From the NCBI GenBank assembly GCA_013204605.1, contig JABMNI010000060.1, positions 25,359-89,358 of the forward strand: a stretch of DNA of 64,000 bases. Direction: 5' to 3'. A program made the position numbers and the translations under genes. The notes below the pieces were generated by a model, which did not search any database, was not told the DNA's origin, and saw only the letters and a program-made list of their open reading frames with translations. Source of the DNA: Ignavibacteria bacterium (GTDB lineage: Bacteria; Bacteroidota; Ignavibacteria; Kapaibacteriales; Kapaibacteriaceae). Positions 8,381-15,871 of this stretch are shown piece after piece. Positions within the stretch are counted from its first letter, which is position 1. Every line of letters starts with the position of its first letter.

Positions 8381-8807
8381 GGGGCTTCCCCAATAAATAG
8401 GAAATTACTATCCGTAGAAAACTCAAATCGGCTTTTGGGTTTCCAACTTATCAATCAGTTCAAGCCAAAATAAATGATTTTTTCTTAGAGAATGTGTGGA
8501 AAACTTACATAAAATCCGTAAATTTACGTACTTTATTTACTTAAGAAAAATTCTAGTACTTAAAATGATTATGGTTGAAGGCCCGACGACGATAATCGAG
8601 CAATCACTCGGTAGGTCTCAAATAGTCGAAAAATATTAATGGTCAAGGCGCTTGTGTCGCGTAAGTGTCATATTTATCAACCAATTTGGATGTAAATACG
8701 TATTTCTTTTCACTAAACCCAATAACCAGCTAAATTGCAGTTTAAATCAATTACGTGATAAGCCTAGAGGCGGTTTAGAAATTGGGAATAGTAAAATTCA
8801 ACATGAT
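8381..8807. other. AT-rich non-coding region upstream of the surface-protein cluster
   Basis: About 430 bp without a convincing gene; weak open frames exist but have no recognisable protein signal. It holds a short GGGG-CTT-CCCC inverted repeat right after the phosphatase stop, a branched inverted repeat (GGCTT at 8430-8434 pairing with AAGCC at 8462-8466, with inner stems) followed by a T-rich stretch at 8477-8484 that may be a terminator, and the large dyad at 8506-8539. Base composition is clearly more AT-rich than in the neighbours. It most likely contains the promoter and operators of the downstream cluster. Confidence 0.6.
8506..8539. promoter_or_regulatory. 34-bp imperfect palindrome with a perfect 12-bp core
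   Basis: The core CGTAAATTTACG (8517-8528) is a perfect palindrome. Symmetry extends outward so that 14 of 17 positions on each arm pair (8506-8522 against 8523-8539). The arms are AT-rich and there is no T-run after them, so an operator or other protein-binding dyad is more likely than a terminator. It lies about 270 bp before the first surface-protein gene. Confidence 0.5.
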
Positions 8808-10685
8808 TTGATTTTTTTCAACAAAATAGTCCGAACTCTGGCAGGTTCGATGATAATGCTATCAAGCATAGTTGCTTTTGCCATACCGTCAAGTGCGCAG
8901 TACACAGACAATGTGGGAATTGGAACGGCGACCCCCGACCCATCCGCATTGTTAGAGTTGAATAGTACCACAAAGGGATTCCTAACCACTCGGCTCACAC
9001 AACTTCAGCGTGACGCCCTAACTCTTCCTGCCACAGGGTTGATAATATTTAATACAACAGCAAAGACATTCCAGTATAACATTGGTACAAATTTCGCGCC
9101 AATTTGGGTGTCGATGTTGTACATAAATATCGACGGCGGATCTAGCTCCAAAGCCTTTTGGAGTTTGCGTGGAAACAACTCTGTGGATGCGGCCGTCGAC
9201 TTTCTAGGCACTCGGAACGACCAGTCCCTAATTATAAAAACCAACGACTCAACTCGAATAATTCTAACGCCAACCGGCCAGATGCTCATTAATTCCAACG
9301 TGGAAATAACGGGAAGTCTGTTGCTTGTTGGAAATACATCGCCCTTGATATTGGATGGAGATCCGGGAGTAGCCGGTCAAGTGTTAGTTAGTAGGGGGCT
9401 AGGACTAACGCCCGAATACACAGACAGTTTGGGACTAAGCCGCCTGAGTGTTTCCGGTGGTTCTTCGTTTGGAGATACTGCCGTATTTCTAAACCTCCCA
9501 CGCCTCCCTTTAAACCGTGGCTACATGTTGGTTGGCGATTCATCCAATATTGCCCAGCCATTTGCCCCGGGTACCGATAGTACCTTCCTTGCCACCTTTA
9601 ATGGCACTCCCGTTTGGTTTGATTTGGCAAAACTCTTGCGTAACACCGCTTGGATAGTTGGCGGAAATACATCTCTATCAAGTCCGATTATTGGAAATAT
9701 GGACACCACCGGTGTTCGCGACTTGGATGTGCGAGCAGGTGGAAGCAGTCTGATCTATTTAAACGGTACAGCAAAAACTATCGAGCTTAAAGCTCCAACG
9801 AATATTACGGGAGCAACTAGTTCACTTGGCATGAATGGCAACGAGGGGATAAGCGGAAGTCCGTTGGTTTCTCAGGGTCCAGCACTCACTCCAAGGTGGA
9901 TTTCCAGTATTAACATCTCCGATACGGCCTTTAAAATATCGGCCCCAAATTTTGAAACATCTTTATCAACTAATTCAAGTTTTTATGGTCCCACTTTATT
10001 TACAAATTCGGTTGCCATCACTGGACAAGCAACCTTCACACTGCTGCCCTCGATACCGCTAGACTACGGACACATCCTAGTAGGCGACACTTCGAACGTT
10101 GCAGTTCCTATTGCACCTGGAACAATTGGCTCGATCTTCCAAATAGTGGGAGGCAAGCCAACGTGGGTTCAGCCATCTCAGTCAGCATATTGGTCGCGTG
10201 TTGGTAACGCGGGAATATCGCCTACTGAGTTTGTTGGAACTACAGACGCTAATGATTTACGACTGGCAACGGACGGCCAAACAAGGCTTACGCTGTCAGC
10301 TGGTTCAGGGATAGTCACTCTTTCGTCACTCGGCGGTACACCGAGCTCAGTACCGTTAGGTCCGACAGATGGAGTGGTAGTAGCGGATGCCAATGGACAG
10401 TTAGGAAAGGTTGACAAATCAACCCTACTTAACCTCCTAGGTATCCACAGTGGTCGTTTTGAGAACAGTACAACTGCAACAATGTTCACCGTTGTTATTA
10501 CAATGCCGGTGGGTATAACTTTTGCAGGGAATGCCTCTATAAACCTCACTCCCGAAGCCTCTACGAGTGTGTCAATCACCCCTTTTGTTGTCAACGGGTC
10601 ACGGACCTCAACCCAATTCACAGTAAACTTCCCAGGCGGCCTCAACCCAGGGGAAGCTCTTAACTGGACTGTCCACAGTCCTTGA
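8808..10685 (+). CDS. Secreted fibre-like surface protein with GIGT-type repeats
   Basis: About 625 residues. A TTG start at 8808 gives a full signal peptide (n-region with K and R, hydrophobic core, SSA|QYTD cleavage); the ATG at 8850 would start inside the hydrophobic part. The mature protein opens with NVGIGTATPDPSALLEL, a block seen in tail-fibre and surface proteins of Bacteroidota. It then carries several degenerate repeats of the form W-x-GN...FxGTxD...L...TxxxxRxxL. The C-terminal 70 residues (VVITMPVGITFAG... ALNWTV) resemble the end domain of the next gene and recall an H-type lectin fold. A role in adhesion or surface coating is likely but unproven. Confidence 0.75.
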   Translation: MIFFNKIVRTLAGSMIMLSSIVAFAIPSSAQYTDNVGIGTATPDPSALLELNSTTKGFLTTRLTQLQRDALTLPATGLIIFNTTAKTFQYNIGTNFAPIWVSMLYINIDGGSSSKAFWSLRGNNSVDAAVDFLGTRNDQSLIIKTNDSTRIILTPTGQMLINSNVEITGSLLLVGNTSPLILDGDPGVAGQVLVSRGLGLTPEYTDSLGLSRLSVSGGSSFGDTAVFLNLPRLPLNRGYMLVGDSSNIAQPFAPGTDSTFLATFNGTPVWFDLAKLLRNTAWIVGGNTSLSSPIIGNMDTTGVRDLDVRAGGSSLIYLNGTAKTIELKAPTNITGATSSLGMNGNEGISGSPLVSQGPALTPRWISSINISDTAFKISAPNFETSLSTNSSFYGPTLFTNSVAITGQATFTLLPSIPLDYGHILVGDTSNVAVPIAPGTIGSIFQIVGGKPTWVQPSQSAYWSRVGNAGISPTEFVGTTDANDLRLATDGQTRLTLSAGSGIVTLSSLGGTPSSVPLGPTDGVVVADANGQLGKVDKSTLLNLLGIHSGRFENSTTATMFTVVITMPVGITFAGNASINLTPEASTSVSITPFVVNGSRTSTQFTVNFPGGLNPGEALNWTVHSP

Positions 10686-10779
10686 TTACACGCTAAAAAA
10701 ACAAAAATTGTTAACAGGAAAAAAAATAAATACATCTAATAATTCTCACTTATTTAATCACACTTCATGGAGTAAAACC

Positions 10780-11652
10780 ATGCGATTTTCAACTTTTCTG
10801 AAGGGCGGCTTATTACTAGCTGCTTTCTTCATCATTTCATCTGAAGCGTTTGCACAGTTACCTGTACGAACACGTACGCTTCAATTATTGGGTTCCACAA
10901 GTGGTGCCGTTACTCAAGACGCACCAGCAGTGGTGACACCGTATACTGTCTCTTGGCCAGCCAGTGCTACAGGTTTCCTTGCAGATGCAGATAAAGGCTA
11001 CTTGCTAGGAACTAGAACGGCCGCTAACGACATCGACATGACCTGGGTACAACTGTCAGGCGACCTTGTTGACGGTGCGGGTGCTGCAGGACAGGTTGCT
11101 TACTGGACTGACGCTAACACGTTAGCAGGTGACGCTGGTTTCACTTACACAGCGGGTGGAACCGTAACGGTAGGTGAAGCAGGTAACAATGGTGTTGTAG
11201 TATTCCATGACGCTGGACTTGCTGCTGACGACTTTACAACAACCCTTGGTAATGGAACGCAAACCACAAACAACACGTTCAATTTTGATGCGCCAACAGT
11301 TGGTGGCACATATACAGTGCCTGTTTCGACAAACGGTGCAGGTGCAGGTACTACGAATTTCATTTTCGTAAGTAATGGAAATGGAACTGGAACTTGGGTT
11401 ACCAATCCAACAGCAGGATTGAAATCAGGTATCGTTACTCCTGCCAATGGTGCATTCTCAGCAGCAATCGTGTTCGGAACTGCATTCGCGTTAACTCCAT
11501 CTGTAACCGTAACGGCTAGTGGACCGGTGGCTAACGGATACATTCTGCAGGTTACTGCTATTACATTTAACGGTTGCACAGTTCTTTCTTCGGCTCCATT
11601 TGATGGTACTGACGTAATCAACTGGGTAGCTAACGCTCAATACAACCCGTAA
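10780..11652 (+). CDS. Secreted surface protein with lectin-like C-terminal domain
   Basis: 290 residues with a clear signal peptide (MRFSTFLKGG... AFA|QLPVRTR). The start of the mature part, QLPVRTRTLQLLG, is shared with the following gene (QLPVRAREVQLIS), so the two belong to one family. The middle is Gly/Thr/Ala-rich beta-type sequence. The end (VFGTAFALTPSVTV... DVINWVANAQ) fits the H-type lectin pattern of alternating strands closing with W-x-A. A GGAG site lies 9 nt before the ATG at 10780; a longer frame from 10708 lacks a sensible N-terminus. It lies 94 nt after the previous gene. Confidence 0.8.
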   Translation: MRFSTFLKGGLLLAAFFIISSEAFAQLPVRTRTLQLLGSTSGAVTQDAPAVVTPYTVSWPASATGFLADADKGYLLGTRTAANDIDMTWVQLSGDLVDGAGAAGQVAYWTDANTLAGDAGFTYTAGGTVTVGEAGNNGVVVFHDAGLAADDFTTTLGNGTQTTNNTFNFDAPTVGGTYTVPVSTNGAGAGTTNFIFVSNGNGTGTWVTNPTAGLKSGIVTPANGAFSAAIVFGTAFALTPSVTVTASGPVANGYILQVTAITFNGCTVLSSAPFDGTDVINWVANAQYNP

Positions 11653-11665
11653 TTCTTCAAACGCA

Positions 11666-11717
11666 GGGGACCTTGTCCCCAGCGTTCAGGGCGCAGCCGC
11701 GCGTTGCTCCCTGAACG
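11666..11717 (+). promoter_or_regulatory. Two tandem GC-rich hairpins just before a start codon
   Basis: Hairpin 1 is GGGGAC (11666-11671) with GTCCCC (11675-11680) and a 3-nt loop. Hairpin 2 is CGTTCAGGG (11683-11691) with CCCTGAACG (11709-11717), nine perfect pairs. Neither has a T-run, and the second ends 10 nt before the ATG at 11728, over the place where a ribosome would bind. They could stop mRNA decay after the upstream gene or limit translation of the downstream one. Confidence 0.6.
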
Positions 11718-11727
11718 TTTACGCATC

Positions 11728-14112
11728 ATGAGATTGCCTAACAACCATATCGTCCGCCTAATGGCGGTAATAATCACAGTGCTACTCAGCACAGCGATAA
11801 ACACGTACGCGCAACTGCCCGTGCGTGCACGCGAAGTGCAGCTAATTTCGAACAACAGCACGAATTATACTCGCTTGCAAGCCGTGAATGGTCAGGTGAC
11901 TAATTGGACGTTGACGTATCCTGCAACAGTGGGTACAACAGGATCCTTACTATCGAGCACGGTAACTGGTGCTACGGCTGCTACTAGTTGGCTTGCACCA
12001 GGTAGCAATGGAGATCTACTTTCAATTTCAGCGGGTATTCCCGCTTGGAGCAATCCGTCCACAATTATGTGGCTACTTGCAGGTAACCCTACCACCACAG
12101 CATGGAATGGTGCTGCAGGATCTTTCATAGGTACCACCACCACACAGCCCCTTTCGATAGCAACAACTAACGCAACGGCGCAAGACATCAACTTTTACAC
12201 CGGTGCAGCTGGTGCGAATTTGCGAATGACAATTGGCAGTGCAGGAGCAATTACGTTGTATGGAACGGCCGGAACTCCGAATGTCACACTTACATCGGCG
12301 GGCGGAGCGGCAAATGTTGCTATTCCAGGTGGTTATGATAGGGTATTGGTTTCGAATGCAACGGGAGATGTTTCGCAGACAACCTACAGTGCTATTGCAG
12401 CGCAAAGTTCTTGGACGCTGCTAGGTAACGCGGGAACAGCTCCAGGAACAAACTTCTTAGGAACTACGGATGCGCAAGCGTTGGTACTCCGTACAAATAA
12501 TGTTGAGCGGCTTCGCGTAAACTCGACAGGTGAACTTGGCATTGGTACAACTGCTGCGGCTGGATATTCGTTGCATGTAGGTGGAACCGCCGGGACTCCG
12601 AACGTGCGGTTAGACGCAACGGGTGGAGTTGCGAATGTTGGTATTCCAATTGGTTATGATAGAGTATTAGTTTCGAACGCGACAGGCGATGTGTCACAAA
12701 CATCCTATAACTCCGTGGTTTCGACATTTGCCTGGTTACTTGCAGGTAATGCATCCGCTTCGGCCTGGAATGGTGCCGCAGGATCGTTCCTTGGTACAAC
12801 AACCACGCAGCCCCTTTCAATAGCAACAACGAATGCAACAGCGCAAGACATCAACTTTTACACCGGTGCAGCTGGTGCAAACTTGCGGATGACAATTGGC
12901 AGTGCAGGAGCAATTACGTTGAATGGAACGGCCGGAACTCCGAATGTTACGTTAACATCGGTGAGTGGTGTTGCTAATGTTGCCATTCCTGTTGGATATG
13001 ACCGCGTGTTGGTTTCCAATGCTACAGGAGATGTTTTTCAAACGACTTACAACGCCATAGCATCGCAAAGTTCTTGGACGCTGCTAGGTAACGCAGGAAC
13101 AGCTCCAGGAACAAACTTCTTAGGAACTACGGATGCACAAGCATTGGTGCTCCGTACAAATAATGTGGAACGGCTTCGCGTAAACTCGACAGGTGAACTT
13201 GGCATTGGGACGACGGCAGCAGCGGGCTACTCGTTGCATGTTGGAGGCACCGTGGGAACACCGAATGTTCGACTTGATGCAACCGGGGGAGTTGCCAACG
13301 TTGCGATACCGGTTGGATTTGACAGGGTGTTATTATCGAATGCACTTGGCCAAGTATCGCAGACGAGTTACTCAGCGTTGGCGGCCGCGACTGCATGGAC
13401 ACTGTTGGGAAATGCAGCTACAAATCCTTTGATTAACTTTTTGGGCACAACAGATGCACAACCACTTATAATAAGTACGAATAGTTTAGAACGAATCAGA
13501 GTAATGTCGAGCGGTGAAGTGGGAATTGGCACAACGGCTCCTGCCACGGCTTTCGAAGTAAACAATGGTAACATTCAAATTGGTACCAGTGTATTAGGTT
13601 TGGCTGGAAGTTTACGTTTTGAAGAAGATGCCATTAACGGTAATAATTTCGCTAGTTTTAAAGCGGCTTCATCTATGGTGGATGATATGACGTACACCCT
13701 GCCGGCTACCATTGGTACCACAGCCCAGGTGCTTAGAATTGCATCACTACCATTGCCAACAGCTACTACAGCTACATTAGAGTGGGCTCCGGTTTTCGTG
13801 ACCCCAGGTGTGGTAACAGTGGACATCATTATAGATGATCAAAATGTAGTAGTCGCCGCAAGTACGACGTTTTTGAGACTCGTTGGAGATGCTCTTCCTG
13901 CTGCACGGACCGTACTTTTGGCAAATGGTGTTACTAACGGTCAGCACTTGGTGATACGTTGCGTGGCGGCTGGTGCCAATGGAGTTCAATTCTTGGATGC
14001 TGGTAATTTGGCACTTTCTGGTAATTTTAACTTGAATAACAGTGATACTATCACATTGATTTGGGATGCTGCCACGAACGAATGGTTGGAAGTAGCACGA
14101 CGGAACAATTAG
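11728..14112 (+). CDS. Large secreted fibre-like protein with two near-identical 221-residue repeats
   Basis: 794 residues with signal peptide (NHIVRLMAVIITVLL... TYA|QLPVRARE). Two consecutive 221-residue units (DNA 12060-13385) each contain TTQPLSIATTNATAQDINF, GTAGTPNV, GYDRVLVSNATGDV, NFLGTTDAQALVLRTNNVER and GELGIGTTAAAGYSLHVGG. A third, degenerate half-unit follows. The GIGTT...L-x-V-x-G block is typical of tail-fibre and autotransporter-like surface proteins. The last 90 residues (GQHLVIRCVAA... TLIWDAATNEWLEVA) match the end of the next gene. The ATG at 11728 is preferred over a TTG at 11704. Probably a rod-like, cell-surface fibre. Confidence 0.8.
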   Translation: MRLPNNHIVRLMAVIITVLLSTAINTYAQLPVRAREVQLISNNSTNYTRLQAVNGQVTNWTLTYPATVGTTGSLLSSTVTGATAATSWLAPGSNGDLLSISAGIPAWSNPSTIMWLLAGNPTTTAWNGAAGSFIGTTTTQPLSIATTNATAQDINFYTGAAGANLRMTIGSAGAITLYGTAGTPNVTLTSAGGAANVAIPGGYDRVLVSNATGDVSQTTYSAIAAQSSWTLLGNAGTAPGTNFLGTTDAQALVLRTNNVERLRVNSTGELGIGTTAAAGYSLHVGGTAGTPNVRLDATGGVANVGIPIGYDRVLVSNATGDVSQTSYNSVVSTFAWLLAGNASASAWNGAAGSFLGTTTTQPLSIATTNATAQDINFYTGAAGANLRMTIGSAGAITLNGTAGTPNVTLTSVSGVANVAIPVGYDRVLVSNATGDVFQTTYNAIASQSSWTLLGNAGTAPGTNFLGTTDAQALVLRTNNVERLRVNSTGELGIGTTAAAGYSLHVGGTVGTPNVRLDATGGVANVAIPVGFDRVLLSNALGQVSQTSYSALAAATAWTLLGNAATNPLINFLGTTDAQPLIISTNSLERIRVMSSGEVGIGTTAPATAFEVNNGNIQIGTSVLGLAGSLRFEEDAINGNNFASFKAASSMVDDMTYTLPATIGTTAQVLRIASLPLPTATTATLEWAPVFVTPGVVTVDIIIDDQNVVVAASTTFLRLVGDALPAARTVLLANGVTNGQHLVIRCVAAGANGVQFLDAGNLALSGNFNLNNSDTITLIWDAATNEWLEVARRNN
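12060..13385 (+). repeat. 663-bp tandem duplication inside the fibre gene
   Basis: Unit 1 runs about 12060-12722 and unit 2 about 12723-13385, offset by 663 bp (221 codons). Long blocks are virtually identical, for example 12402-12537 against 13065-13200 and 12181-12284 against 12844-12947. Other blocks differ mainly at silent sites. The period is a multiple of three, so copy-number change keeps the frame. Confidence 0.9.
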
Positions 14113-14145
14113 TAATCAGCAATTAACAATTAGCAATTAGCATTT
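14104..14145 (+). repeat. 21-bp imperfect tandem duplication at a stop codon
   Basis: Two copies, 14104-14124 and 14125-14145, match at 18 of 21 positions and begin with AACAATTAG. The TAG stop of the fibre gene (14110-14112) lies inside copy 1. A T-run (14144-14150) follows without a strong stem. Confidence 0.7.
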
Positions 14146-14170
14146 TTTTCATTAATATTTCGGAGGCCTC

Positions 14171-15463
14171 ATGCGCGCCCTTTTGACCTCAGTCTTGGTG
14201 CTCCTCCTAGGTTCTATGATCTCCTTGGCCCAGGATACATCGTACGAAACCTTTAACGCTATCAGGTTGGAAAACTCTTCCAATCCTGGTGCCTTTGTAA
14301 CTCTAACAGCGCCTACGGCAACCACGAGTTACACTCTAATCATGCCAGCATCCGGACCCACGGCTTCAGGTAGCTGGTCGTTTTCGGCAAATAGTTCGGG
14401 TGATGCCATGAGCTGGTTTGAAACACCTACGGGTGCAGCCAACCAGGTTGGATTCTTTACGGGAACCAATGCGGTGGTGAGTACCAGTAACCTTACATGG
14501 ACCCAAGCATCGCAACAACTTGGGGTGAATAGTACGTTACCCGGGGCGATGTTAACGTTGTCGAAAACTGGCGTGACCCCGTCGGCATCTAAATCTATGA
14601 CATTGTCGAATACCATGACTTCGGCCGTCAGCACAACAAAAACATTATTGTCATTAGATGCATCGGGAAGCATGGCCTCTGGGTCCACTGTCACCGGATT
14701 AAATGTCACCGTTGCGGGCGGTACGAATAACTACGCAGCCCTGTTCAACGGCGGAAGAATCGGAATTGGGACTACCACTCCTAATACTCGGTTGGATATA
14801 GCCGGATCGTACTCCGTGAGGGAGTATAATTATACCGGAGCATTGTCGAATACGAACAACGACTTTTCGTTCGTCGCCGGCAACGACCAGAGTTTCATTC
14901 GTGTGGGAACAGCTAGAACCGTCGAAACCATTTTCAATGGTTTTGCCGGTGGTGTAAATGGAAAGTTTCTTACCATTTATAACGCAACGGGTAGCATGAT
15001 TAGGTTAGCTCACGAGAGTACTGTATCGACTTCTACAAATCGTATTTCTGCCCCGGGAGGAATTGATGTTTTGGTTCCGAGCACCGCAGCCTACCAGCTA
15101 GTGTATTCAGAAACGGATCAGCGCTGGATAATTCCATACGTAGGTGGTGGAAATGGTAACTGGCAAGGTTACAAGGATGTTGAGGCGACCTTAACAAACG
15201 GTACAACTGGAATGCCTACGGCGAATGCATCCTACATTCGAGTGACCACGGGAGATAATCAACCAAAGTATGAGGTATCGTTGGAAGACGGCACGGCTAT
15301 TGGTCAGTTTTTGGTCGTTGAAAATTTTGGTCCGAAAAACATAGAGTTCACCGGCACTAACTTCCAAATTCATGCCGCTGATCAAGTTTTATCTTTGGGA
15401 AATTCAATCCTATTCATCTGGAACGGAGCGAAGTGGATTCAAGTTGCAGAGGCACAGAACTAA
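14171..15463 (+). CDS. Secreted fibre-like surface protein
   Basis: 430 residues with signal peptide (MRALLTSVLVLLLGS... SLA|QDTS). A strong GGAGG site lies just before the ATG. It shares the domain vocabulary of the cluster: early Thr/Ser-rich strands, then GRIGIGTTTPNTRLDIAGS near residue 200, and an end domain (IGQFLVVENFG... SILFIWNGAKWIQVAEAQN) that mirrors the end of the preceding fibre protein. It has only one GIGTT unit and is about half the length of its neighbour. The next gene starts 3 nt after its stop. Function is probably attachment or surface layering; no enzymatic motif was seen. Confidence 0.78.
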   Translation: MRALLTSVLVLLLGSMISLAQDTSYETFNAIRLENSSNPGAFVTLTAPTATTSYTLIMPASGPTASGSWSFSANSSGDAMSWFETPTGAANQVGFFTGTNAVVSTSNLTWTQASQQLGVNSTLPGAMLTLSKTGVTPSASKSMTLSNTMTSAVSTTKTLLSLDASGSMASGSTVTGLNVTVAGGTNNYAALFNGGRIGIGTTTPNTRLDIAGSYSVREYNYTGALSNTNNDFSFVAGNDQSFIRVGTARTVETIFNGFAGGVNGKFLTIYNATGSMIRLAHESTVSTSTNRISAPGGIDVLVPSTAAYQLVYSETDQRWIIPYVGGGNGNWQGYKDVEATLTNGTTGMPTANASYIRVTTGDNQPKYEVSLEDGTAIGQFLVVENFGPKNIEFTGTNFQIHAADQVLSLGNSILFIWNGAKWIQVAEAQN

Positions 15464-15466
15464 TTC

Positions 15467-15871
15467 ATGCCGATTGCTCGGTACCATATTGTCAGTCTTC
15501 TGTTTATCACGTTGGTCGGATTTTGTGTTTTTTTTCCAACAATGACAAAGTCCCAAACATTGGTAAACATGGGCGCTACCATTACGTTAACTGGTGGCGC
15601 ACGAATGTTTGTGAGTGGCAACACGGTAAACGAAAAGGGAAAGATTGATGTTCTCGATCTTGCTCGAATTACGTTCGATGGCGATGTGACTATCAAGCGC
15701 GATGGCATCTATTTTTACAAGGATGCTTTCGGTACAATTACGAAGGACCTTGACATCAAACTTGATGGAGTGTGCTGGCGGTACAAACCGGGCACTCTAA
15801 ATGTTTTTGGAACAATTCGTAACGATGGCGAATTGAATAACGATGGTGAGATAAATATCGGCAAGCCATGA
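15467..15871 (+). CDS. Small exported protein of unknown function
   Basis: 134 residues. The hydrophobic N-terminus (IVSLLFITLVGFCVFF) ends in a plausible TKS|QTLV cleavage site. The mature part is beta-rich, with short rungs such as ITLTGGARMFVSG and, at the end, FGTIRNDGELNNDGEIN, the kind of asparagine/glycine ladder seen in beta-helix adhesins. No family was recognised. It is wedged between two coupled genes: 3 nt after the previous stop and overlapping the next ATG by 4 nt (ATGA). A shared role with the larger neighbours is therefore likely. Confidence 0.7.
   Translation: MPIARYHIVSLLFITLVGFCVFFPTMTKSQTLVNMGATITLTGGARMFVSGNTVNEKGKIDVLDLARITFDGDVTIKRDGIYFYKDAFGTITKDLDIKLDGVCWRYKPGTLNVFGTIRNDGELNNDGEINIGKP

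Noticed and set aside
8381..8651. tRNA or riboswitch in the long non-coding gap
   Set aside because: No cloverleaf, no T-loop consensus and no known riboswitch core could be found; only inverted repeats.
8652..8807. Upstream extension of the first fibre gene to a TTG at 8652
   Set aside because: It would put about 50 polar residues before the signal peptide; the start at 8808 or 8850 fits an exported protein.
11145..11621. 158-codon antisense frame within the lectin-like gene
   Set aside because: The Val/Pro/Thr-rich peptide is the expected shadow of a Gly/Thr/Ala-rich gene, and no domain is visible.
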